A DNA stretch of 64,000 bases from Saccharomycopsis fibuligera x Saccharomycopsis cf. fibuligera (lineage: Eukaryota; Ascomycota; Saccharomycetes; Ascoideales; Saccharomycopsidaceae): contig CP012809.1 in the NCBI GenBank assembly GCA_001936135.1, positions 372,001-436,000 on the forward strand, written 5' to 3'. Under the pieces are notes generated by a model. The model did no database searches and was not told the origin of the DNA. It saw only the letters and a list, made by a program, of their open reading frames with translations. Shown in pieces: positions 20,514-30,414 of the stretch. Every line of letters begins with the position of its first letter. The first letter of the stretch is position 1. The position numbers and the translations under genes are program-made.

Positions 20514-21698
20514 ATGGCTCCAGCTAGTAAGTTAAGATGTGAATCCAAAGAGACTTGTGTCGGGAATCAAATCAATCAAGAATAATCACATAAATCAGCA
20601 TGGGATTGTCCACAGTATTGTGGAATGAAATATCAATGATAAAAGTTAGAGATAAAGAGAAATATCCAAGTGAAATATTGAATCAGCAGTCTTGATGATA
20701 TGCGAAAGAAAACGAAAATATCGTAGTCTGACAAGAGTCATTATTTGATACGAGTTTGGCAAAATTTTTCAACATATAATTCACTGTACTACTAGAATAT
20801 CAACTATCACCAGCATCTTAAAATATGGTATTCTATGAAGCTTGACTAAAACGAACCACATCAACAAAGCAGCAAAGTACAAAAACAACATGACAAAAAC
20901 TTGAAACGTAAATTTGAATGAATAATAAATAACGATTGAAGGATGTTCAGAATCCAAGAACATTGAGTATATTTTGAACCACAACTTCCCTGCCGTGAAT
21001 TTCATCTATTGCAATATAGTACACCAAAGCACTATATAACATTGCGTTTAGTCAGTTTGTTTCCATAAAATTTACCAATGAACCAACTGCTAGGACCGAC
21101 TCTACTAATAATCACAAATTGAAATAAACACAATGAAAAAGTTGAATTGCACTAAGTTATCCTTTAAAAATAATATGTGAAAAAAAATTTTAATTTTAAT
21201 TTGACTTCCCACTTCATGTCTCTATCTCACAAAAATGTCACAAACCACAACACTTTTACTAACAAAAATATTATAGCTGTCTCTAAAGCTAAAAGCGCTC
21301 AAAAAACCGTCGTCAAGGGCGGTAACTCCAAGAAAGTCTTGAAGGTCAGAAGCAGCCCAAGCTTCAGATTGCCAAAGACCTTGAAGTTGTCTAGATCTCC
21401 AAAATACGCTTCCAAGTCTGTTCCACATTACAACAGATTGGACTCTTACAAAGTTATTGTTGCTCCAATTGCTTCTGAAACCGCTTTGAAGAAAGTTGAA
21501 GATGACAACACTTTGGTTTTCCAAGTCGACATTAAATCTAACAAGTACCAAATCAAGAAAGCCGTCAAGGACTTGTACGAAGTCGAAGCTCAATCCGTTA
21601 ACACTTTGGTTCGTCCAAACGGTACCAAGAAAGCTTACGTTAGATTGACCTCTGACTACGATGCTTTGGACATTGCTAACAAGATTGGTTACATTTAA
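20514..21698 (+). CDS. RPL25: 60S ribosomal protein uL23 (L25), spliced
   Basis: Two exons, 20514-20526 (13 nt, ATG GCT CCA GCT A) and 21277-21698, encode 144 residues. The second exon reads through [30 protein letters not shown] and [17 protein letters not shown] to [14 protein letters not shown], almost identical to S. cerevisiae Rpl25 (142 residues). The protein binds 25S rRNA near the peptide exit tunnel, where SRP and nascent-chain factors dock. The 13-nt first exon is the same size as in S. cerevisiae. The frame upstream of 21277 is intron sequence with no valid start. Codon use is strongly biased (TTG, AAG, GTC), as expected of a highly expressed gene. Confidence 0.96.
20527..21276 (+). 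other. RPL25: Intron in RPL25 (750 nt)
   Basis: Donor GTAAGT at 20527, branch TACTAAC at 21257-21263, acceptor TTATAG ending at 21276. At 750 nt it is longer than the S. cerevisiae RPL25 intron. I looked for an embedded box C/D snoRNA: a TTGATGA at 20692 and a CTGA at 20728 are present, but without a second box pair or terminal stem this is not supported. Confidence 0.93.
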
Positions 21699-21873
21699 AT
21701 AATACATTTCTTCTTTCTTTTGTTTGTTTTTAATATATTAAAAAAAAGAGAAATTCTTTGTTAATGTTTTATTATGTGACTGGTTTAATCAATTGATGCC
21801 ATTTATGTATTATAATTTGAGAAACCCGTTGTAGATTTTTAGTCATATATAAATTAAAGAATGTTATTATGGT

Positions 21874-23430
21874 CTATAATTTCACCCTACCACTAGAAAA
21901 CCCATCACTTAAATCGCTTTCACTTTCATTTGTTGATGTACTCGATCGATCAGTATTCATTCGTTGGAATGTTTGAATTCTCTGAAACTCATTATTGAAA
22001 AGTTGCTGTTGCTTGCAAGTGAATGAAAGTTGGTTGAACTGTAATTGTAAACTATTCATCGTCGCCATTAAATGGGTGACATCTTTATTTAGTTGAACAT
22101 TGTCGGCAATGAGCTGCTTGACATACATTGATTCATCATTACTTACTTTTTGGTTATTGTCATCTGCCTGCTGGCTATTTTTAATATTATTATTGCCATT
22201 CTGGGTTAAATTTTGCTCTGTATCACCAAAACTTTGCAACCCATCAAGATTATTCACATATTCAGAATTACCATTCAAAAAAGGAATAGATCCAACAAGC
22301 CAATTATATTTGTTCTGTAATTGGGAATTCTTTAATGCAAAATCTTGTAATTTTGCGTCCTGCATTGCTAATTTCTCACTTAGTTTCTGATATTGGCAAT
22401 ACTTCAAATGATTGGAAATAATCCGATTTCCTTTGTCAAATTTATGGAAATAGTCCTCTGAAATCTCGTATTTCCAATTGCATCCTATTTCAATATTTGG
22501 GCAATCAAGTATTTTTGTGGTGGTATCTAAAAGGATACTATTTGGACGATTTCCATTAACGTTACCTCGCGGTACTTCAACTCCTTTTTGGGATCCATTA
22601 TTTGACCCTGTAGCCATCATAGCTGCAGTAAAATCTCCTTCAACATCACCATCACCGTCATCATCATCAATAACCAGCTGCCTTTCATTTTCTTCATTTA
22701 TGTCCTCTTTTTCTTGTTGGATATGAGGACATATATCTGTCTGTAATTTTCTCCTTTCAATCAACTTATCACATAAGCAGGCCTCTTTAATAGTCTTTCC
22801 ATTACTTCCATTACTCCCACCACCACACCTTATCCTTGTATATCCACAGTTAGTCATCAAATGGAATTTAATATCAGTCCGCTGCCCGATCCATTGACAG
22901 CCGCGGTTATGATTCATACACTTTACGCTCAAATCATCAGAGAGTGCTTTAATAATCAATGGTGCAGGCGATATTGCAAGGCTAGCCTCATTACTTTGTG
23001 TGTTATCATTTTCTTGTTCTCCATTATCATTATGATCATTATGATCATTATGATCATCATCATCATCATTATCATTATCATCATCATTATCATTATTATT
23101 ATAATTTCGAGTTTCTCGCTTGATTTGTTTCCGCACAAGATCAGTCTTATCTAGAGGGCAAGTATTGTTGGTGATTTTCACTGCTTCTATTAGGCATTCA
23201 TAGCAGAAAGTATGGCCACATATTGTCACGTAGGGTTTAACAAACGGTGTCTTGCACACAGGGCATAGAAGGTAGTCCAAATTAATTGCGGGGTGCCGGT
23301 GGTAGTTGTGATTAGTGATGCTATTATTGTCGTTTTGATGTTGGTCATTTTCGGTGAAGGCAATATATTGAAGTGCCCGATAGTCAATGTCGCAATGCCG
23401 GACTAAATCAAAGCCATCAAAGTCTATCAT
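21874..23430 (-). CDS. RING-finger and TRAF-type zinc-finger protein, probable E3 ubiquitin ligase
   Basis: 518 residues from the ATG at 23430. The open frame reaches four codons further to a TTG at 23442, which I do not accept as a start. The N-terminal RING (about 55-95) has CPVCKTPF, CGHTFCYECL and CPLDK. It is followed by an Asp/Asn/His low-complexity insert and TRAF-like Cys/His fingers: SVKCMNHNRGCQWIGQRTD with HLMTNC, and later CPNIEIGCNWKYEISEDYFHKF. The C-terminal third has heptad-like helices (about 355-385 and 435-465), so it may oligomerise. The combination resembles fungal TRAF-like RING ligases; I know no S. cerevisiae orthologue to name. It shares a 278-bp divergent promoter with the NT-C2 gene. 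Confidence 0.8.
   Translation of the reverse strand: MIDFDGFDLVRHCDIDYRALQYIAFTENDQHQNDNNSITNHNYHRHPAINLDYLLCPVCKTPFVKPYVTICGHTFCYECLIEAVKITNNTCPLDKTDLVRKQIKRETRNYNNNDNDDDNDNDDDDDHNDHNDHNDNGEQENDNTQSNEASLAISPAPLIIKALSDDLSVKCMNHNRGCQWIGQRTDIKFHLMTNCGYTRIRCGGGSNGSNGKTIKEACLCDKLIERRKLQTDICPHIQQEKEDINEENERQLVIDDDDGDGDVEGDFTAAMMATGSNNGSQKGVEVPRGNVNGNRPNSILLDTTTKILDCPNIEIGCNWKYEISEDYFHKFDKGNRIISNHLKYCQYQKLSEKLAMQDAKLQDFALKNSQLQNKYNWLVGSIPFLNGNSEYVNNLDGLQSFGDTEQNLTQNGNNNIKNSQQADDNNQKVSNDESMYVKQLIADNVQLNKDVTHLMATMNSLQLQFNQLSFTCKQQQLFNNEFQRIQTFQRMNTDRSSTSTNESESDLSDGFSSGRVKL
23019..23105. repeat. Trinucleotide (ATC/ATT) tract encoding an Asp/Asn/His run
   Basis: A run of imperfect ATCATT/ATGATC units inside the RING-TRAF gene encodes the mixed Asp/Asn/His linker after the RING. 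Reading frames on the opposite strand here (Ile/Met-rich) are artefacts. Confidence 0.85.
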
Positions 23431-23708
23431 TTTTTGAGTCAATGTCCCTCGATTTACTCACTTATCAACCCTTTGACGGGTTTCCATCATGAACATCATC
23501 ATCATTATCATCAACTCAAAAGCAGATCAAGGCTCGAGATGCACCAGCAATTCACGCACGTGACCCAACTATAGAGGCATTGCAGAAATCCATCTCATCG
23601 CCAGCCTCAGTTTAATTCATTGACACCTTTATAGACAACTGCTGAAGCCATTACATTATCGCAGACCTCATTGTTCCAGTTCTTATTGACACCAATTAGA
23701 CCATCACA
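23431..23708. promoter_or_regulatory. Short divergent promoter, RING-TRAF gene / NT-C2 gene
   Basis: A 278-bp intergenic region between two head-to-head genes. It includes GCACGTGACC at about 23556, which contains a CACGTG E-box core (Cbf1/Pho4-type); the sequence fits, but binding is inferred. Confidence 0.4.
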
Positions 23709-26129
23709 ATGCTAAGCAATCTCTCACAAAAGAATAAGCGTCCGAGGTTTACCATTTCGTTCCACTTAATTGAGCTCACCAACCTTCCGCAATTAGCTGG
23801 TTCGTGCCACATTAAATGGCAGATTAAAGATAGCGCTTCTGCACCACTTAGCAAACCACTTTCGTCATCATCAGCGGTACCTTCATCGTCAGGAAGCGCA
23901 AATGGTGGTGCTGGTGGAAGGTTCTTTTCAGGAGGTTCAACGGTGACTTCTGCCTCTGCTTCTTCTATAGCAGTGAGCCCTACTTTTGCTTCACTGGTAG
24001 ATTCTAAAGTGGGAAGTAGTAGTAACGGCAACAGCAGCAACAATACCAACTACAATAGCTCAATGTTTGGTAACACTTTCAAGGGTTCTACTGCTAAAAA
24101 TCCAATTGAGAACCACAGGGTCAAATTTGATACCAGCCAAGATGTTTACAATGTTAAATTCGAAGTTAACAAAAAGTTGAAAGATCGATTTATTCAACTC
24201 GAAAACAAATACTTGATTCTTAACATCTATTCGGAAGTAAACCCTTCTGCCAGTACAAATAGTACACATCATCGTCATCATCATAGTTATTCAGGCAATA
24301 GTGCTGCTTCTGGGGTTGGTGATACTGGCGTTTCTATGAGTGACAACGATAGTTCCACTACTGCTTCGCAGAATAACAAAAATGGCCACAATACTAATAG
24401 CACCTTTGAAGCGGCAGCAAAGAAAACTGAAGAAATTGTTCACAATAATGAAAAGAAAACATATTTGGGTCAAGTAAAAATCAACTTGGTGGATTACGTC
24501 TTCAAGAATTTCGACACTAGAAACCTCAGGTTTTCAAACCGTATTCAAGAAAATAATTTTTCAGTGGACAAATTTCTTTTACAAGAATCGAAAATCAATT
24601 CTATATTGAGCATGTCCGTCAAGTTGGAATTAACCAAAGGCAATTATCATGATTTTGCTAACTTGAGATATATACATAATGGGGTTTATACTCCACCAGC
24701 ATCGTCGCAAGCCTCAGGAACGTTAGGGTCTTCTCGCAGTGGCAATGGTGGTAGTGCTACTAATAATGCAAATTCAGATAGATCCCGAAGTAGCCGAGCA
24801 TTGTTTGCTGCCAAAAGAGAACATTTAGAGAATGATTCAAATTATGATAACAAAAGTGCCGCTGGTAGTAACAAATCTCAAAGACACAAAAGCAGACAAA
24901 CTTCCAGGTTACAAGAAACTTATATAAGCAGTGAGCATAGCTCTGCTCGTAATAGTTTTGATAGTTCTATCAGTAATCGGATTGGCAATAATAATATTAA
25001 AGAAAACAAAAACAAAGACAAAAACAACAGACTAAGCTTAAATAATTTACGCGGTGCTACTAGCCAAAATAATCTTTGCATCAATAACAACAATAACAAC
25101 GAAATCAGCGATAGTGATGACACAAGCAGTACACAACGCAGTAGAAATTCGATAGCTTCACCAACTCAAGGTAGACCAGCATATCAGAATACCATAAATC
25201 TTGAAGAAAATAGCAATATTAACAATGTGGGCATTATAACTGATTTGTATTACAAGACTTTTAAAGTTCAATGGGATGAGCGACCAAATGAATTCAATCC
25301 AAAAGAATGTATTGATGATATATTTGATGGTGGTAATGGATGGAAACGAACCATTGATGGAGCCAATTTAATTGACTTGGATTACCCAGAGTCATCGGGA
25401 ACTCATAATATTTATAACAATAATTTTAATAATAATAATAATATTCAAAATGATCAGTTTGGCAGTCATAATGATAATTCGCAGCAGCAGCAGTATCATC
25501 ATAGTCCGCAGCGTAATGCTGGGAAAAATAATTATGATAGCAACAAAAATATTAATGGTGACAAACATCAGAGAGATTTTCATTCTTTGAGAGAACCGCA
25601 GACTGAAGAATTAAGAAGTGATAGCAGTGATCATGAATTAAGTAGCCCTAACCTTACTTTATCAATGCCTCAGCATTTCCTTTCCAATAATGGCCGTAAT
25701 AATGGAACTAGAAATGGAAATGGAAAGGGGAAAGACAGTAGTGATTACAATAGTCCTAAGAATGATAATTATGCTAACAGTGATTACAATAATGAATCTT
25801 CAATCAATTCACCAATAATGGAGAATTCAGACTTGGACGGTCAAGCGCAAACTCAAGAGCAATTGCAGCAGCAACGACTGCAACTGCAGCAAATGCCATT
25901 TAGAACAAGAAATCATCATCACAATACGGAACCCGATTTTGAGTCACATTACCGTCGTCAAAGTAATCACCCTGATACTTACCATGATGATAATTACAAT
26001 AATAATAGCAATGGTAGTACGAAAAGCAAAGATAATGATTATCAGAGGCTAAGACAGCGAACCTTAACTGGGGAATCTGGGCTCAGAGAAAGTAGAGATA
26101 ATATTCAGTCGTGGAAAGTTGCTAGTTAG
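23709..26129 (+). CDS. NT-C2 (EEIG1/EHBP1 N-terminal) domain protein, YBL086C-like
   Basis: 806 residues. The N-terminal part begins RPRFTISFHLIELTNLPQLAG, followed after a Ser/Gly insert by IENHRVKFDTSQDVYNVKFEV. Then comes KTYLGQVKINLVDYV, and finally SILSMSVKLELTKG. This is the split arrangement of an NT-C2 domain, the membrane-binding C2 variant found in EEIG1/EHBP1 proteins and in uncharacterised yeast YBL086C. The domain is interrupted by long Ser/Asn inserts. After about residue 320 the chain is Asn/Ser/Gln-rich, with one conserved-looking island around DLYYKTFKVQWDERPNEFN and DIFDGGNGWKRTIDG. The function is unknown; a cortical or membrane adaptor role is inferred from the domain only. 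The start is the ATG at 23709. Confidence 0.75.
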   Translation: MLSNLSQKNKRPRFTISFHLIELTNLPQLAGSCHIKWQIKDSASAPLSKPLSSSSAVPSSSGSANGGAGGRFFSGGSTVTSASASSIAVSPTFASLVDSKVGSSSNGNSSNNTNYNSSMFGNTFKGSTAKNPIENHRVKFDTSQDVYNVKFEVNKKLKDRFIQLENKYLILNIYSEVNPSASTNSTHHRHHHSYSGNSAASGVGDTGVSMSDNDSSTTASQNNKNGHNTNSTFEAAAKKTEEIVHNNEKKTYLGQVKINLVDYVFKNFDTRNLRFSNRIQENNFSVDKFLLQESKINSILSMSVKLELTKGNYHDFANLRYIHNGVYTPPASSQASGTLGSSRSGNGGSATNNANSDRSRSSRALFAAKREHLENDSNYDNKSAAGSNKSQRHKSRQTSRLQETYISSEHSSARNSFDSSISNRIGNNNIKENKNKDKNNRLSLNNLRGATSQNNLCINNNNNNEISDSDDTSSTQRSRNSIASPTQGRPAYQNTINLEENSNINNVGIITDLYYKTFKVQWDERPNEFNPKECIDDIFDGGNGWKRTIDGANLIDLDYPESSGTHNIYNNNFNNNNNIQNDQFGSHNDNSQQQQYHHSPQRNAGKNNYDSNKNINGDKHQRDFHSLREPQTEELRSDSSDHELSSPNLTLSMPQHFLSNNGRNNGTRNGNGKGKDSSDYNSPKNDNYANSDYNNESSINSPIMENSDLDGQAQTQEQLQQQRLQLQQMPFRTRNHHHNTEPDFESHYRRQSNHPDTYHDDNYNNNSNGSTKSKDNDYQRLRQRTLTGESGLRESRDNIQSWKVAS

Positions 26130-28160
26130 TAGGGAGCATCTTACAAAAAGAAGTAAAATATGATAATTGTCAGAATAATATTGAAGCAACATGGCTGAGC
26201 AGGCCGCAATTTTCTTCTTATTGTGTGCTTCCGCTTGTTTCAAGTTGTATTATATAAATTTGACTTTTTTTAAAAAAAATTAGTGAGCAAATGTATCATA
26301 GCTTTTTGTAATTTCTATACTAGATTTACCTTATAATATACAGTTAACGAGAAAAAGAAATTGGTCTTTTCTTAACGAAGCTTTATAACATGACTTTACC
26401 GTAAGGAATATTACTGCTTTTCCGCCTTTACTGTCCATATAAAAAGAGATCTAAGTCCTAGTATGTATAGCTGTTGCTGTACTAGTGGGAAATTGCAAAG
26501 GACTGATAGTAAATAGCAAGTGGGAACTGGTTCGAGTAGTTTTGCCCAAGAGGCATTTCCTTTATTTACCATCTTGACTAAGTTACCCGTTAGTTGATAC
26601 ACCTGTTTGTATTTTATTTACTCTAGCTCGCTAGCAATTTTGAAAATCAAGGCAAGCTGTACCTTTTCAGATATCTAAACATGTTTATACTAACGTACAT
26701 GTCACCTTGTTTGCTTTATTAATGCGTCTACATTATTGATATAACCCTTTAAGTTCTGTATTCGGGCTAAGTAAGTGCTCGAGTACAAAGGTTCCAGGTA
26801 GCTTATAAGAAGGCTAATAACTTGTTCTACTTTGCAACCATATCTGTAGATATATATCTATGCAGCCATAGCTAAGTATATTTCTATACATGTACAAAGG
26901 GTATTATACCCCCTTTATATCACATGTCGCATACGGTCATATGACTAAAGGCCCGCTCATATGGTACAGAAAAATCAAAATCATCCTCACACCATCCTCA
27001 CTCCCTCCATACACCTTATATATATTATGATTATTACTATCTATACTGTTCGATCCCGCTTCAAATACTTACATAAGTCTTCAAATTACTATAGCATACG
27101 GAGAGTACCAGTTGTTTTCAATGTTATAGATTATAATTTCAGTAAATTTTTAAAAACAAATCTGAAAAAACCCATGAACTGCTACGTGTACAAAGTTGAG
27201 TTGAAGTTTTGTGTAACTTAAGCATATCAATAAGCAGAGGAACGGTGTAAGGGTTTAGCTCAATTCTGTGTTGGTACAGGTTACAGTAGTGTATTATGAA
27301 ACTTAACCAGCGTAAGTTAAGTTTGGCCTGAGAAAGCTTTTTTTTTTTTTTTTTTTTTTGCATACTTCAAGCTCTTTTATATAATTATGCTGGATGCTCT
27401 TTGCTCTTTTCTTTTGTAAACTGACCCCTGAATTTTTTTTTTTACAAGATGCGAGATGTCATATGCACGACCATAGTATAAAGATAGATTTTGAGGTTCC
27501 TTTGGTGTACGTATGTCTGATGCCGCTTTCAGAAATGGTTTCATGTGAACGTTATCACATTTAGAGGAATTCAAAAGTTATTTATGACAACTTTAGTTAA
27601 AAGAAAAAAAACTTTAACCAATAAGAGGAAAAAAAAAGAAATTCCAGAGACAATTAATATAGACGGCGGACAGTTATTTTTTCTTTACTCCTTTTTCCTT
27701 TTTTTTTTTTTTTTTAATTAGGATTGAATGACTATAATGACTTGTAAAAAAATGATACTCTCATTTATATAGAGGGGAGAATAAAAAAAAGATAGATAAT
27801 GACGAAGAGAAAATCAACAAAAATAAATAATAAAAAGAGACGAAATCAGAAAAAGTAAAGATAAATAAAAGCAAAAGAGTAGTAGTAGGAATAAAACAAT
27901 AATAACAATTAACAACGGAAAAAATTAGGTTGAGAACAGAATGGAAAAAAAAAAAGAAAAAAACAACTAACCACAATCAATGCTACCTCATACATATATG
28001 CCAACTATACGTATAAGCGTAGGCTAATTAATTTCTATATTTATAGTTCAATTGATAGCGATAATGTAGGCAATAAGGTGAAAAAACCGGTAGGTGCAAT
28101 CAAAAAGGAAGAGAGAAAGTGATTAATGAGGGAAAAGGGATAGTTAAAAACAAGATGCTA
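26130..28160. other. 2-kb region between the NT-C2 gene and MCK1, no gene seen
   Basis: Convergent 3' flanks plus a long AT-rich spacer. Small frames (for example around 26411-26602 and 26961-27221) lack protein character. Many TATATA and TACATGT palindromic stretches occur at 26640-26950, and A or T runs at 27340 and 27695. I found no tRNA or other RNA gene, although a polymerase III or snoRNA gene without obvious motifs cannot be excluded by eye. Confidence 0.45.
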
Positions 28161-29374
28161 TCACTGGAATTGATAAATGTTTGGTAATAAACTTCCAATC
28201 AAATCGAGTTCAAATGAACTGAAATTGAAAAAACTTGGAGCTTGAGCATTTTCACCTTCATTGAATCCTCTTGGAAGCCACTGGAAATCAGATTTTCTCA
28301 ATTCATCAAAAAATGGATGGGCCATGATTTTCACTGGAGTAGCTCTATTAGCAGGATCATATTGTAATACACTCAATAATAAGTCATAACCTTCTTCAGA
28401 TGCATTTGGGAAAACTTTACGGAATCTGTCAATGACTTTACCAGTAAATAATGGTTTTGAGTATAATGGACCATGATATCTTGGGTTGGAGTTGAAAATA
28501 AAGCGCTTATCTGGCGGGCCGAGTAATTTGGAAATTTCTCTCAATTGTAATGTTGGATCTGCGCCTTGGAACACTGCTCTTCCTAAAAACATTTCTCCTA
28601 ATACACACCCAAAACCCCAAATATCAATTTGAGTAGTATATATGGTACACCCAACAATTAATTCTGGAGCTCTGTAGTATCTGGAGCAGATATAAGCCAC
28701 AGATGGCTGGTTAGGTTCTAATCTTTTAGCAGAGCCAAAATCACATATTTTCAATACACCAGATTTAGGATCCACAAGTATATTTGAAGGCTTGATATCA
28801 CGATGACACACGCCTAAGGCATGCAAATAAAGCATCGCTCTAGCAATTTGGTAAGCGTATATTTTGATATGTGTCAATGGTAGTGACTTTTTTATGCTGG
28901 TGTATCTTTTTATTTCTAGTTGCAAAGTCTCTGGTAAACATTCCATGGCCAAGTGTTGGTAGACTTTATGGTCTTGGGGGCTTTTGTAATTGAAAAAGAA
29001 ACATAGTTTGATAACGTTTGGGTGGTTTGTTATTCTTAATATTTCCAATTCTCTAGATTTATACTCAGTTTGAGCAGGCACACGCTTAATAGCAAAAGGA
29101 CCTATCCATTTATTTGAAGGTTGTTGAGTATAGGATTCATATGGGTGGAGTTTGGCTTGTACAACAGTACCAAACGCACCTTCACCAATTTTACGGTACT
29201 CCTTGACCACCATTGGCTGTGTTACATCATTGGTGTTGTTGGTGACTTTGTCCACAAGGAATTCAACTGAATCCTCTAGAGTAAAGTATTGTTAGTATAT
29301 GGAGTCATAAGATTAAAGCTGGTTACCAAACCTAAACGACTTGAAAGCAATAACATACCTTGTCTCTGTGACAT
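28161..29374 (-). CDS. MCK1: GSK-3-family protein kinase Mck1, spliced
   Basis: Two exons, 29374-29359 (ATG TCA CAG AGA CAA G) and 29275-28161, give 376 residues; S. cerevisiae Mck1 has 375. The large exon has no ATG near its start, only a GTG, and the short first exon supplies it. Kinase signatures: the glycine loop GEGAFGTVV (about 36-44), the AIKR lysine, the catalytic loop HRDIKPSN, DFG in ICDFGSAK, the activation-loop tyrosine in YICSRYYRAPE, and APE. The blocks VPAQTEYKSRELEILRI and VYQHLAMECLPETLQ distinguish Mck1/Ygk3 from Rim11/Mrk1. In S. cerevisiae Mck1 acts in stress response, meiosis, calcineurin signalling and cell-cycle control. Confidence 0.94.
29276..29358 (-). other. MCK1: Intron in MCK1 (83 nt)
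   Basis: On the minus strand the donor is GTATGT (29358-29353), the branch site TACTAAC (29297-29291) and the acceptor CTCTAG ending at 29276. Splicing leaves a 1131-nt frame. All three signals are consensus. Confidence 0.92.
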
Positions 29375-30414
29375 TCTGTAAAAATGAGTTTGTCGCTGAT
29401 GATTTAAGGTTATTGGATAGATAAATCACCAGGTGATGTTGAAAAAATGTCGACGATGCCACAATTGATTTTGAAGGCAAACCTAGGAAATCTAAACAGA
29501 TATTGGTTCTGTTATTTTTGCTGTCGCTTTAATTGACTGCGGCAAAGGAGTATAAAGGATAACAGAATAGAAACACGAGCCAAAAAGAAAACAAAAAAAC
29601 AAAAAAACGGTACCACGTTGTAATTAGTAGATACCAGACCTATTTATCTCTTGTCTGTGAACAAAGCGAAATAAACCACCAACTCTCAGTGGCAAATGCT
29701 GTTTATAAATATAATCTATTGAATGAAATTTGCTGTCAGATCTATCAAAACAGGTCTATCAAGACAGGTCACAAAACAAATAATGCACTTTAGCCGCTGA
29801 GCTAGGTTTTGTTTGACGACAACGGGCGGCGCGAACAGGGGAGTGCTGATAATGAACAGAGAGGTAAAATGGTATTGGTGCAACCAAATATCAATGAGGC
29901 GCTGTGAGCTATAGATAGTGGGAACCGAATGAATGGAGATCAATGCTTGAGAAGCGTGAGGAGCGGTACGGTGCTCTGTGAATTGTGCAAAGTGGAAAAG
30001 GGACTTGCCACTAGGATGGCTTAAACTGGCTGCGGAGCACTCAAAGACGACGCTCACCGGTTTCCTGTTTTCTGTTTCGCGTGCTGAAATCAAAACTGAG
30101 AATTCACTGTCGAGGCAGCCAGCACACGTAGCCAGCACACCAGAGCTCGTAACCACATAGGGGCAACTATATGATCACCTGATACTTTGGAAATGTAATA
30201 GATTACATAATACAAAAACAACAAGATGGAGCACGATAATGCTTAGACCACCCACACGGGCCATTGAGCGATGGTATCACAAACGCACCACTGAACACAC
30301 CATTATCCAATTACACACAAGTCCATGAATAACAACTAAATATAATTGAAAAAAAAAAAAAGTTCACTGTGTATAACATGAACACTATATTACACTTGAA
30401 TACACGCCACAGTG
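29375..30414. promoter_or_regulatory. MCK1 upstream region / SLX5 3' flank
   Basis: About 1 kb that should contain the MCK1 promoter (right of 29374) and the terminator of SLX5 (left of 30415). The section 29800-30130 is richer in GC than its neighbours and open on both strands for 60-146 codons, but those frames have no domain similarity, and one starts only with a non-ATG codon. I regard the region as non-coding. Confidence 0.45.

Noticed and set aside
20692-20731. Possible box C/D snoRNA inside the RPL25 intron (TTGATGA and CTGA)
   Set aside because: Boxes are too close for a full snoRNA, and no C'/D' pair or terminal stem was found.
23431-23442. TTG at 23442 as start of the RING-TRAF gene
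   Set aside because: Nuclear yeast genes start with ATG; the ATG at 23430 lies four codons downstream and keeps all domains.
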